Positions 27,775-36,819 of a DNA stretch of 64,000 bases are shown here, piece by piece. Each line of letters begins with the position of its first letter. The stretch's first letter is position 1. The DNA is taken from contig JANPZW010000015.1 in the NCBI GenBank assembly GCA_024707385.1, positions 434,001-498,000 of the forward strand, written 5' to 3'. Below the pieces are notes generated by a model. That model saw nothing but the letters and a program-made list of their open reading frames with translations. It made no database searches and was not told where the DNA came from. This stretch comes from Cellvibrionaceae bacterium. GTDB lineage: Bacteria > Pseudomonadota > Gammaproteobacteria > Pseudomonadales > Cellvibrionaceae. The position numbers and the translations under genes were made by a program.

Positions 27775-29857
27775 TTAAAACTGATAGGCAAATGCGGCTT
27801 TGATATTTCGGCCGGGCTCATAATCCAGCAGATATAACTGGCCAAAGCGCGGATGAAATGAAGTGCCGGTGCGGGACGACTGCGATGCGTAGAATTCGTC
27901 GAAAAGGTTATCCACGCCGAGGGTAATCGAAAGGCCCATCAAGCTGCCATTCGGAGTCCAGCGCCCGGAAATGTTGTGCACCGTGTAGCTGCTCTTGGCG
28001 TTGTCGCTATCGTCGGAGGTGGAGTCAAGATCGACTCCGGTGCCCAGGTCTTTTACATGCAGCGCTTCCCACTGCAGCGTGATATTCACGGGGGTGATCG
28101 CATATCGGAAATTCACACCGATGGAATCACCTTGCTCTCGATCAATACGGGCGCCGTCGAGGGTCGAATTATTCGCGAATGCGTCCAGGTCACTTTCCGC
28201 TGCAGCGTAAGTTGCCAAAATTCGCCAATCACCTTGATTCCATTCTGCGTAGGCTTCGTAACCATCGATATGTAAATCACCGACGTTATCTTTCCAGGAG
28301 CCGCCAGCCGGATTGCTAGCGTAGTCGTAAATATAGTCATCGATTTGTGTGCGGAAGAGTGTCACTCCGGTAGATAGACCGGACATCTCGTAAGCCAGTG
28401 CCAGCTCGGAGTTGCGGCCGGTTTCCGCTTTAATCTGTGGGTTGGGTGCATCGCCTGAACCGGCGCCAGTAAAGACTTCACCAATTTCCGGTGCGCGGAA
28501 TAATTGGGTAGTGCTCAATCTCAGTAACAAGTAATCGCTGAATTGATATTCGCCTGCCAGCGCCCAAAGTGTATCGGTGAAATTATCGTCAACTACAGCA
28601 GTTTCAACATTCGCGGTGTCGTAACGCACGCCGGGTGTAATTGCCAAAGAATCGGTTAACTCAATGCGATCTTCGATAAACACGGCCGCCTGTGTCGACT
28701 GTTCGCCATTGATAAAAACACCGTCGACGTTGTAGCCGGTTTTATATTCCACATGGTCGACACCATAGGTGAGGACATGGGGCACGCCAAGAAGGATGGT
28801 CGAGTCGGCCAGAATATTCAGGCCGGTATTTTCTGCATCGCCTTCATTAATGGTGGCGAGGTTAGGGTTCCAGGTAACCAGACCGTTTTCGTCGCGCCAG
28901 AGTGTACTTTCGTTGCGGAAAATTGCAGTGCGGATATTGGTGTGATTGCCGAGGGAAATATCGTGGTTCAGCGTCAAAGTATCGCGGGTAAATTTTGTCG
29001 GAAAAACCAACGGCACATTTAATGAATTGGCAATGGCAATATCCGTCGCCAATCCCATGTCCGGCCGATAACTGTAATCGCCTTCATCCGCGTAGGTCTC
29101 ATAACCGATTTTTATGCGCTGATTGGAGGTGGGATTCCAGCCCAGTTTTACCAGCGCATCGGTAAGTTCGCCGGCCAAGCCGCGAACGGAGCCATCGGTG
29201 CCGGGAATGACGCTACCTTCGGCGTTGAGAATTTTCCCGCCGCCGACTTCGTAATTTTTTTCGGTCGACAAAATTGTAATAACCGAGAATATCCACCGAG
29301 TCACTCAACTGGCCGTAAGCGGACAAGGCGTAATTATTTGATGCGTTATCCGAAAGCGTAATTTTGCCAAGTGCGCCGAAACGTCGCCCGGAGCGCAGCA
29401 GGTCCCGCGCTTCCTTGGTTTGAAAACGCACTGCGCCACCGAGGCCGCCATTGACCACCGAGTTGTTGCCCACGTCAACTTCCACCGCCTGCAATATATC
29501 CGCGTGAATCTGTAGGTTGCCCATATGGTGATACATGTAGGTGTTTTGATTGGCACCGTCGATGCTGATGCGCAGGTCTTTATCGTCCATGCTGCGAATG
29601 GTGATGCGCTGGTTGAGGGAGTGGGCTCCACCCACATCGACACCTGGAATGGGGCGCAACAGATCGCTGATGTGGTCAGCCTGTTTGATGTCCATGGCAT
29701 GGGAGTCCAGCGCCATGGAGGATGAATAGACTCGGGTCCCCCAGACCACGGTTTCCTCGATCAGATGTTGCTCCGGCGTTTCCGCTGCATGCACCTGAAC
29801 GGACGTGGCGAGACAAAGAGCAAGGCTCAAATGACGTCTTGTCGGCAAACTACCCAT
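27775..29857 (-). CDS. TonB-dependent outer-membrane ferric-siderophore receptor, one-base indel
   Basis: Outer-membrane receptor for the ferric siderophore, about 693 residues. It has a signal peptide (LSLALCLATSVQVHA), a TonB-box-like EETVVW, a plug domain (ISDLLRPIPGVDVGG, NQRITIRSMDDKDLRISIDG) and a barrel ending in AAFAYQF, with the C-terminal aromatic residue. The frame breaks in the seven-T run 29255-29261; six would give NFVDRKNYEVGGGK and a continuous protein. It opens the siderophore operon, behind a Fur box. MxcH is the counterpart in myxochelin clusters. Confidence 0.92.
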
Positions 29858-29898
29858 AATTTTTTACAACTCCCCAATACAACAAATGATGATCTTCA

Positions 29899-29915
29899 AA
29901 GAGTGACCCACTCTT
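29899..29915. promoter_or_regulatory. Perfect short palindrome in the receptor leader
   Basis: AAGAGTGACCCACTCTT is a 7-bp perfect inverted repeat with a 3-base centre, between the Fur box and the receptor start codon. It could be a leader hairpin or a binding site, for example for the divergent AraC-type regulator. Neither role is shown. Confidence 0.4.
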
Positions 29916-29924
29916 GAATAATCT

Positions 29925-29953
29925 AAATGATAATGATTCTCGATGGCATTATA
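29925..29953 (-). promoter_or_regulatory. Fur box and -10 element of the siderophore operon promoter
   Basis: On the minus strand a perfect TATAAT (29948-29953) is followed by GAGAATCATTATCATTTA (about 29924-29941), a good match to the Fur consensus GATAATGATAATCATTATC. The Fur site would cover the start point of the receptor transcript, the expected place for iron-dependent repression. I do not see a strong -35 element, which would fit a promoter needing the AraC-type activator. The site is also about 175 bases before the divergent regulator gene. Confidence 0.8.
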
Positions 29954-30117
29954 CTGGGCGGGTGTCAGGGAGGCTTGCAGTGGAGTGATGCGTCGCAGCC
30001 AGATGATGATGCGAAATCGTCAAAGTGTTCCGATGGATTGTGATGCGGCAAGTGAAGACGTGACGGGCAGGATATTTAACAGGGTATAAATGTGCATAGA
30101 TAGGAAGAGGGGCAGAT

Positions 30118-31116
30118 ATGGCTGACAACAAGATGACGCCGAGAGGACCGGTCAGGAGTTCAGTCTCACCGGTCATCGATGGGAGGCAAATAACCCATCT
30201 GGCGGAGGTGGGGGGCTACAGCTCCCGCTTTTCCAAGCCGGCGGCGTACGCAAAACCTTTGGCGCGGGGGCGTTTTGAATGTGTCGAATACCCCGCTGGG
30301 CTGTCAGTGCATGTATGTGATTTGGAGGAGCTGGACGTCACCACTACGGACGCGGAGCTTTCGCCGCGTTTGAGCTTTTTGCTGTTGCTGCGGGGAGAGG
30401 TGAACTTCCGTCTGAATGAGCGCGCTTTTCAGTTGTGTAGCCATACAGGTCCGCGCTGCGCTGCGATGATTCTGGACGCGTCTACACGTTGGGAGCGCGA
30501 TCTGCAGCGCGGCTGCAACCTCACCAAGGTTCATGTGACCGTGTCGCCTCAATGGTTGACTCAACATTGTCCGCAGACGGCAAATCGCGTCTGGTCTCTG
30601 TCGTTGCAGCGCACACGTGACCTGCCTATCTGGAGGCCCTCAGTCCGGGCGTTCGCCGCAGCGAGGGAAATTCTTGCGGTGGACAATCCGCAGGCTGAGT
30701 TGCAGCGGTTGCATATCGAAAATCAGGCGTTACTGCTGGTTGCGGAGGGCTTGTCCGCTTTGGAGCTGTGGCAGCAGGACCACCAGCGCACCGGTTCGAG
30801 ACGGGCCAGCAGGATCGCGGAGGTTTGCCACTACCTGGACACCCATATCGATCAACCGCTCAGCCTGGACGATATCGGTCGGATGTTTGGCATGAGCACC
30901 AGCACTTTGCAACGTTACTTTAAAGAGGTGACTGGTATGCCCGTGGGGGATTACGTGCGGCGCAAACGGCTGGAGTTCGCCCGCGAACTGCTGGTGAGTG
31001 GCGGCGTCACTGTCTCCCAGGCAGCCTATGCCGCAGGTTACAGCCATCCCACCAATTTTATCGCCGCCTATAAACGCCACTACGGCTGCTGTCCGGGCAG
31101 CGAGCGCAATATCTAA
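30118..31116 (+). CDS. AraC-family regulator of the siderophore operon (PchR-like)
   Basis: Predicted 332-residue transcription activator. The N-terminal part (to about 220) is a ligand-sensing domain of the type seen in siderophore-responsive AraC proteins; the C-terminal part holds two helix-turn-helix units (LSLDDIGRMFGMSTSTLQRY; VSQAAYAAGYSHPTNFIAAY). The start has AGAGGGG upstream. Its divergent position across the Fur box from the receptor gene suggests that it activates the operon when ferric siderophore is present, as PchR does in Pseudomonas. Which molecule it senses is inferred from context. Confidence 0.88.
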   Translation: MADNKMTPRGPVRSSVSPVIDGRQITHLAEVGGYSSRFSKPAAYAKPLARGRFECVEYPAGLSVHVCDLEELDVTTTDAELSPRLSFLLLLRGEVNFRLNERAFQLCSHTGPRCAAMILDASTRWERDLQRGCNLTKVHVTVSPQWLTQHCPQTANRVWSLSLQRTRDLPIWRPSVRAFAAAREILAVDNPQAELQRLHIENQALLLVAEGLSALELWQQDHQRTGSRRASRIAEVCHYLDTHIDQPLSLDDIGRMFGMSTSTLQRYFKEVTGMPVGDYVRRKRLEFARELLVSGGVTVSQAAYAAGYSHPTNFIAAYKRHYGCCPGSERNI

Positions 31117-31117
31117 A

Positions 31118-31134
31118 GCGAGTTTTCAACTCGC
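31118..31134. terminator. Small hairpin between convergent genes
   Basis: GCGAGTT pairs with AACTCGC around TTC directly after the AraC-type gene stop; it overlaps the stop of the convergent GTPase gene. T tracts are short, so a shared terminator is only possible. Confidence 0.35.
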
Positions 31135-32107
31135 GGTTTGGACCGATGCCAGGATCAGGTTTTGCCAAGCATCACTGTCGATTTTTTGTTCCGCGATCAG
31201 CTCTATGCGGCTGTCGATCGCATCATCTAGTTCGAATTCGTTTAGAACTGCGCCGGATTTGTTAAAGCCGAAGACGCCTTGATCGGTGATGAAAACGGCT
31301 TTCAAACGCTCTGCATCGGCGCCGCTGAGCAGGGCGAAAATCTTGCTGTAGTCGAAAATAAAATCCGCGCTAAAAATCCAACCGCTACTGAAATAACCAT
31401 CGGCCTCGCGGCCTTTGTATATATAGCCGCAAGCGGGCAGAGATTCCGCCAGTTCCACAGTGAAAGGGCTTGCTGCGGAAAATGCGGAATTTTCAGATTG
31501 CCAGCGGTTTTCCCGGTCGAGCAGCGCAGGGTCGAGATTTCCCCAGCGGCAATACGCCAGCGGTTTTTCCGCCAGAAAGGTGCGGCAGTAGGTCTCAAGC
31601 CGTTCGCGGTCCTGGGGGGGAATAGGTGTCTTCCTTGTTGGCGACCAGCACATCCGCCACCTGGAGTTGCTGCTGAAAGGTGCTATTGCCGAGATGTTTT
31701 TCGCTGCCCAGATGGCGCGCATCCAACAATGTGAGCGTGGCACGCAGGTCCAGCGTTTGACGATAAAGGTCCGAGCGCAAGAGCGCGATGATTTCCGCAG
31801 GATGGCCAAGGCCGGTAGGTTCTATCAACAGACGTTGCGGCCGCGCCTTGCGCAGCAGACGGTTGAGCGCAATTTGCACCGGCAGGCCATTGGTGCAACA
31901 CATACAGCCGCCGGGCACTTCCTGAATAAAAATATCCTCGCCGGCATTTTGCCCGAGCAGGTGGCCATCGATTCCCACCTCACCAAATTCATTCACCAGC
32001 ACCGCCCAGCGTTCCGTCGCGGGTTTGTTTTGCAGCAGCTGCAAAATCGTCGTGGTTTTGCCAGTGCCGAGAAAACCGGTGATGATGTTGGTGGGAATAG
32101 ATTGCAC
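31126..32107 (-). CDS. COG0523 (CobW/ZigA-type) GTPase, metal chaperone, one-base indel
   Basis: G3E GTPase of about 326 residues that probably handles zinc or another metal. The P-loop is GFLGTGKTTT, the metal motif is GGCMCC, NEFGEVGIDG is the switch region, and the base-recognition NKED is present. The C-terminal domain (FTVELAESLPACGYIYKG onward) is in another frame, joined by removing one base from the seven-G run 31614-31620. Downstream of a gamma-carbonic anhydrase gene by 33 bases, so the two probably share a transcript. Supply of metal to that enzyme or to the nearby zinc system is a reasonable inference. Confidence 0.88.
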
Positions 32108-32140
32108 GGTTCTTATGCCATTGGATCTTTCGACAGGTCT

Positions 32141-32701
32141 TTAGAACTCGTTGGAGAGCTCTTTGTAGCCTTTGATCAGATAGTGGTTGGCGCTGACGAT
32201 GGATTCGGAAAATGCCTTGTATTCCGGGTCCACTCTGGGAATGGTATTCAGATCAAAATCATGGCCGATGCGGGTCATGGACGGGACGTGGAATTTTTCC
32301 GGCAGGTCGCAGCCATCCACCACAGAGTTGTGTCGCACCACGCAGCCGTTGCCGACTCTGCAATTAAAAAGAACCGTGTTGAAGCCGATAAAAACGTTGC
32401 TGCCGACTTCGCAAGGGCCGTGAATAATGGATCGGTGGGCGATGGACGTGCTTTCGCCAATCTCCACTTTCGCACCCGCTTTGGAATGGATTACCACGCC
32501 ATCCTGCACATTGGAGTTTTTGCGAATAATGATGGGCTCCATCTCGCCGTTTTCATCCACTTCGTCGGCGCGTATAACGGCGTAGGGTCCGATAAACACA
32601 TTGGCTTCGATAATCACTCTGCCGCAAATAATGGCGGTGTTATCAACGTAAGCTTCGCTGCTGACTTCGGGGTAATGCCCAGTGGGGTTTTTGCGCAACA
32701 T
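32141..32701 (-). CDS. Gamma-class carbonic anhydrase family protein (CamH-like)
   Basis: Left-handed beta-helix hexapeptide protein of 186 residues. The expected metal-binding His residues are all present, in VQDGVVIH and SIAHRSIIHGP. It would interconvert CO2 and bicarbonate as a trimer, although activity in CamH-type proteins is variable. The pairing with a COG0523 GTPase gene, and the zinc genes just upstream, suggest a metal-linked role. The start ATG 32701 has no clear ribosome binding site; I see no better one. Confidence 0.85.
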   Translation of the reverse strand: MLRKNPTGHYPEVSSEAYVDNTAIICGRVIIEANVFIGPYAVIRADEVDENGEMEPIIIRKNSNVQDGVVIHSKAGAKVEIGESTSIAHRSIIHGPCEVGSNVFIGFNTVLFNCRVGNGCVVRHNSVVDGCDLPEKFHVPSMTRIGHDFDLNTIPRVDPEYKAFSESIVSANHYLIKGYKELSNEF

Positions 32702-32784
32702 GGGGTATGCCTCTAGCGGATGGAAAGTCGTTGGCTATTCTAGGCTTTTCGGCACTGGCTTGCCTCCCTTGTTCCAAGGAGAGG

Positions 32785-33250
32785 CTACACACCACCGGCG
32801 AACCCGAGTTGCCGCCACGCCTCATAACTCACAATCGCCACCGCATTGGAGAGGTTCAGGCTGCGGCTGTTGGGCTGCATAGGTATGCGCAGTCGGTGTT
32901 CCGGCGGGAAGGATGCAAGTACGGGCGGTGGCAGACCTGCGGTTTCGGAGCCGAATAACAGCACATCACCTTCGCCGTATTGCAGTTGATCGTGCGGCCG
33001 GCTGCCTTTGGTGGTGCAGGCGAGAATCCGCCGGCCCGCCACCGCCTGTAGAAACGCGGCATAGTCCGGGTGGATGGCCACTCTGCTCAAATCGCTGTAA
33101 TCCAGACCGGCGCGGCGCAATTTCTTTTTCTTCCAGATCGAACCCCAGCGGCTCGATCAAATGCAACCAGCAGCCGTTGTTGGCGATCAAACGCAGGATG
33201 TTGCCGGTATTAGGGGCGATTTGCGGTTCGTACAGGGCGATGTGGAACAT
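32785..33250 (-). CDS. trmL: tRNA (cytidine/uridine-34 2'-O)-methyltransferase, one-base indel
   Basis: SPOUT methyltransferase of the wobble base of leucine tRNAs. N-terminal MFHIALYEPQIAPNTGNILRL and C-terminal knot motifs LLFGSETAGLP and RSLNLSNAVAIVSYEAWRQ are diagnostic. The frame breaks near 33121-33129; removing one T from TTTTT (or TTT) gives LEEKKLRRAGLDY and a 154-residue protein, close to the E. coli length of 157. Being a broadly conserved gene, it is one of the best arguments that these indels are sequence errors. Confidence 0.93.
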
Positions 33251-33373
33251 AGCGGTGATCTATAAAAAAGGCGCCATTCTATAGCTCCGGGTCGAGAGCG
33301 CAAAATATGTCTCTGTGTGGTGTACATTTACGCTTGTTTTCTTTTTCGCTTTTCCTTAAAGGTGATTTTCGAT

Positions 33374-33973
33374 ATGCGCCATTCATTGTTTGCAGTGTTG
33401 TTGTTTTCCCTGCTGTCGGCCGTCAGCGCCGCGCCTGTTTTTGCGGCTTCGCCGGCTCATCAGCACGATCATGCACATACACACGACGGACATTCGCACG
33501 AACATGGACATTCACACGATCACGCCCACGGCATGGAAAACGCGGACTCACACGTTCACGGGGAAGTGTTGCTGCAGTTGGTGCAGGAGAATCAGGACCT
33601 GCTGGTGGAAATGACGTCGCCCGCAGTGAATTTTCTCGGTTTCGAGCATGCGCCGCAGAGCGAAGCGGAACTCGCCGCAGTGAAAACCATGGAACAGCGT
33701 TTAAAAGATGTAGCGGCTTGGCTCCATTTGCGCGACGGCGGCTGCAAGGTGGGTGCACCGGAGGTCGTGTTGCGGCAGGCCGAGGGGCATGCGGACGTTA
33801 GCTTTACCGCGCATTTTTCCTGCGCGGCGCCAGCGAAATTAAACAGCGCGGAATTGGCATTGTTCAGGCTGTTTCCGGCAATCGAAAAAATCCGTTTCGA
33901 TTGGGCGGTGGCTGGAGAGCAGGGGCATGCGATATTGACGCCGCGCAATACCCGGGCAAGCTTCCGTCCTTAA
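33374..33973 (+). CDS. zrgA: ZrgA-like zinc uptake protein (DUF2796), His-rich
   Basis: Predicted 199-residue periplasmic protein. ATG 33374 follows AAAGGTG and a signal peptide (LFAVLLFSLLSAVSAAPVFA). Then comes a dense His/Asp stretch (residues about 30-60: HQHDHAHTHDGHSHEHGH) suited to zinc binding, followed by the DUF2796 body (SPAVNFLGFEHAP; FTAHFSC; RFDWAV). In Vibrio cholerae ZrgA works with an ABC ATPase, a permease and a DUF3299 protein in zinc uptake, and the same kinds of genes follow here. The stop overlaps the convergent DUF3299 gene. Confidence 0.88.
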   Translation: MRHSLFAVLLFSLLSAVSAAPVFAASPAHQHDHAHTHDGHSHEHGHSHDHAHGMENADSHVHGEVLLQLVQENQDLLVEMTSPAVNFLGFEHAPQSEAELAAVKTMEQRLKDVAAWLHLRDGGCKVGAPEVVLRQAEGHADVSFTAHFSCAAPAKLNSAELALFRLFPAIEKIRFDWAVAGEQGHAILTPRNTRASFRP

Positions 33974-34598
33974 TCTTCCTCGTAAGGCAGAACCCGGTCG
34001 ATGGTCATGGAATAGGCGGAAGTCGCCAGGTCGCTTTCTTTGATCTCGGTAAAAATTGTGCCTTCGACAAAAAACGCATCGCTCAGGTCGTCCAGGGTCA
34101 AGCCGGGTTCATAGGTGGCGAAAATGATTTGATTGGGCGGAGGAGGGGGCAAGTGAATGCAAGCGCCGAAAAAAGGTACCAGCAGAAATTTGGTAATTAT
34201 CTGCTCGTCGTCGAAATCGAGCGGCACAATAAATCCCGGCAGGCGGATTTTGCGTTGGTTGAATTCGGCAATCACCGTGGTGGATGACAAGGCTTTTTGA
34301 TAAGCATCGTCGGATTTTTCCTGCGCCATTTTCAATTTATCGTCTAGCACGTCTTCGCTGGAGCCATCTTCGATTTCATCCAGATAATCCGGTGGATTCA
34401 TCAAAGCCTCGAGATCTTCCTTCGGTATCAGATCCTGCCATTCGATTTCCTCATACTGAATATTTTCCGCTGGCGCGGCAGGGCGGGATTGCTTCGGCGC
34501 GGCAGCTGCCGCACTCGGTTCAGCTGGCTTTTTTTATCGCAAGCGTTGAGGGAAATCAGTACGCAAAAAATCAGGGCGAATAGACGAACAAAAGTCAT
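33970..34598 (-). CDS. DUF3299 lipoprotein of the zinc locus, one-base indel
   Basis: About 209 residues with a lipoprotein signal (MTFVRLFALIFCVLISLNAC) and a DUF3299 domain (KIRLPGFIVPLDFDD; FFGACIHLPPPPPNQIIF). The frame breaks in the seven-T run 34529-34535; one more base gives DKKKPAEPSAAAAAPKQ, an Ala/Pro linker, and then EEIEWQDLIPKEDLEAL. The protein family is encoded with ZrgA-type zinc uptake genes in Vibrio and Pseudomonas. Here the orientation differs: it is convergent with zrgA and divergent from the ABC genes. Confidence 0.82.
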
Positions 34599-34685
34599 TG
34601 AGGTAAACCGCTGTGTTTCAAAATTGCCGGCTATGTTATAGGCTTTCGCCCCCTCGGACAATTTACCGGCGCACCGGTTTCAGCT

Positions 34686-35399
34686 ATGACGTTATCGCCA
34701 GATTTTCCGCTCCATAACCGCGCCGAGCCTCCGGCTTTTTGGTGTCGCGATCTGCATTTTTCCTACGCCGACAAAACCGTGCTGCATATTGCACAGTGGC
34801 AGGTCGCCAGGGGCGAGCGGATTTTTCTGCGCGGAGCATCCGGCTCGGGTAAATCCACTTTATTGAGCCTGCTGTGCGGCATGCTCAAGCCCACTGGCGG
34901 TGAACTGCGGGTGCTCGATTGCGATCTGGCCGGTATGAGTGGATACGCCCGCGACCGCTTCCGCGCCCGCCATATGGGTGTGGTGTTTCAGCAGTTCAAT
35001 CTTATTCCCTGCTTGAGTGTGCGCGACAACATTCGCCTCGCCGCGCATTTCGCTGGAGAGACAGCTTTCCTCAAGACGCATCTTGCGGAGCTGGCGGAAC
35101 AGCTCAATCTCGCCAGTGCTCTGCTGGACCGCAAAGCCGCTGAGCTGAGCATCGGCCAACAGCAGCGGGTCGCGGTGATGCGCGCGCTGATCAACCGCCC
35201 GGAGCTACTGCTGGTCGACGAACCCACGTCCGCTCTGGATCAGGACAATCGCGATGCATTTATTGATGTTTTGATGACCACCCTGGACAGCTGCGGCGCG
35301 ACCCTGCTGTTTGTCAGCCACGACCAGACCTTGGCCGGCCATTTCCCGTTGCAGCTGTCGATGGCCGAACTTAACCAGGCCGACAGGAGATCGAGCTGA
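34686..35399 (+). CDS. ABC transporter ATPase (LolD/MacB-type) of the ZrgA-like system
   Basis: 237-residue ATPase with Walker A GASGSGKSTL, Q-loop VFQQFNLIPCLS, signature LSIGQQQRVAVMRAL (Ile in place of the usual Gly at the third position) and Walker B LLLVDEPTSALD. LolD/MacB-type ATPases pair with FtsX-like permeases, and such a gene follows with a one-base overlap (TGATG). Context with ZrgA and DUF3299 suggests a zinc-related, mechanotransmission-type role rather than ordinary import; that is an inference. Confidence 0.88.
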   Translation: MTLSPDFPLHNRAEPPAFWCRDLHFSYADKTVLHIAQWQVARGERIFLRGASGSGKSTLLSLLCGMLKPTGGELRVLDCDLAGMSGYARDRFRARHMGVVFQQFNLIPCLSVRDNIRLAAHFAGETAFLKTHLAELAEQLNLASALLDRKAAELSIGQQQRVAVMRALINRPELLLVDEPTSALDQDNRDAFIDVLMTTLDSCGATLLFVSHDQTLAGHFPLQLSMAELNQADRRSS

Positions 35400-36610
35400 T
35401 GTTTTGGCAAGTGGCCTGGCGCAGCCTGGCGCAACGTAAAGCCTCTGTTTTGCTGACCGTAGCGGCGCTGACCGTCAGCGTGCTGGTGCTGGTGGGTATA
35501 GAGCATCTGCGCCAGAACGCTCGCACCGGTTTTGCCCGCACAGTGGCAGGGACGGACCTTATTGTCGGCGCCCGCACGGGCGATATCAATCTGCTGCTCT
35601 ATGCGGTGTTTCGCCTCGGCAACGCCAGTAACAACATTTCCTGGCGCAGTTATCAGGAAATTGCCGCGCTGCCGGATGTGGCCTGGACCATCCCTTTGTC
35701 TCTCGGGGATTCTCATCGCGGCTATAAAGTGCTGGCGACCAATCCGGATTACTTCACCCGTTTCCGTTATGGCGCAGACCAGCCTCTGGTGCTGGCGCAG
35801 GGCAGGCCGTTCGAAGGGCTGTTGGAGGTGGTGCTGGGGGCTGAGGTGGCGCGCCGCCTCGGCTATCAAATAGGGGATCAACTGGTGCTTGCCCACGGCG
35901 CCGCCAGCACGAGCTTCACCCAGCACGACGCCCATCCATTCCAAGTGGTCGGCATATTCGCACCCACCGGAACACCGGTAGACCAGGCCCTTCACATCAG
36001 CCTGGAATCCATGGAGGCCATTCACAGCCAGGGTGAGCTTCCCGCGCTGGATAGGCTGCAGCCGCGCACCATCACTGCGGTTATGGTTGGGCTGAACTCC
36101 CGCATCAAAGTGTTCCAGGTGCAGCGGCAGATCAATCAATATCGCGGCGAGCCGTTGCAGGCGATATTGCCCGGCGTCACCTTGACGCAGCTGTGGTCCA
36201 CCCTCGCGATCATGGAAAAAACCTTGCGCGCTATTTCCGCCCTGGTGTTGGTGGCGGCTCTGTTCGGCATGGCCGCTATGCTGCTCGCGTCACTGCGTGA
36301 ACGGCGCCGGGAGATGCTGCTGTTGCGCACCATTGGCGCCAGCCCCTTGTTCATAGGCGCGCTGCTGCAGCTCGAAGGCTTAGTGATGACCGGTCTGGCC
36401 GTTGCGCTCGCTCTTGGGATAGCCGCGACGGGGCTTTCATTGGGGGCTGAATTCTGGCTGGCGAAATTCGGTCTGCAGATTTCGGCCAACTTGTTTCACT
36501 CGGCCACCGGTGAAATAGTTCTATATGTTTTTGCCGGTGCTTTGGTGGTCGGCGCTCTGCCGGCGCTGAGCGCCTATCGCATTTCCCGCTCGGTTCCCTC
36601 CGGCCTTTGA
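35399..36610 (+). CDS. FtsX-like ABC permease of the ZrgA-like system
   Basis: 403-residue inner-membrane protein with the MacB/LolC plan: one N-terminal helix (KASVLLTVAALTVSVLVLV), a large periplasmic domain (about 45-265, with VGARTGDINLLLYAVFRLG), then three helices of the FtsX domain (ISALVLVAALFGMAAMLLAS; LRERRREMLLLRTIGA). It should form a complex with the ATPase encoded by the overlapping upstream gene. The family is also annotated as a putative membrane-protein exporter; the zinc link rests on the neighbours. Confidence 0.88.
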   Translation: MFWQVAWRSLAQRKASVLLTVAALTVSVLVLVGIEHLRQNARTGFARTVAGTDLIVGARTGDINLLLYAVFRLGNASNNISWRSYQEIAALPDVAWTIPLSLGDSHRGYKVLATNPDYFTRFRYGADQPLVLAQGRPFEGLLEVVLGAEVARRLGYQIGDQLVLAHGAASTSFTQHDAHPFQVVGIFAPTGTPVDQALHISLESMEAIHSQGELPALDRLQPRTITAVMVGLNSRIKVFQVQRQINQYRGEPLQAILPGVTLTQLWSTLAIMEKTLRAISALVLVAALFGMAAMLLASLRERRREMLLLRTIGASPLFIGALLQLEGLVMTGLAVALALGIAATGLSLGAEFWLAKFGLQISANLFHSATGEIVLYVFAGALVVGALPALSAYRISRSVPSGL

Positions 36611-36619
36611 TGGCGCCGC

Positions 36620-36637
36620 CCGGCAGGTTCCTGCCGG
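36620..36637 (+). terminator. GC-rich hairpin after the permease gene
   Basis: CCGGCAGG pairs exactly with CCTGCCGG around TT, ten bases after the permease stop. There is no T tract, so termination would be partial or factor-assisted. It separates the zinc genes from the pilus locus. Confidence 0.5.
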
Positions 36638-36819
36638 CTCATTCCCGTCCTTTGATCCTGTTGTGTATCGCCTGCGTGTTGACAGGCAGCGTCTATACTC
36701 AGTTATGCCCGCAGGTTTTAAAACCCTAGGGAAGCATAGCCGGGAGACGCACTCGCTACTTCGCGCCGCCAGCCCCCCCGACTTTGAAACGCGACTCGCA
36801 ATTATTGAAAGAGGTATTG

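Noticed and set aside
33241..33373. A Zur box upstream of zrgA
   Set aside because: No match to the GTTATAnnATAAC-type core could be found by eye, although the gene context would favour one.
36679..36708. TTGACA and TATACT near 36680-36700 as a promoter for the pilus genes
   Set aside because: The spacing between the two is about nine bases, far from the usual 16-18.
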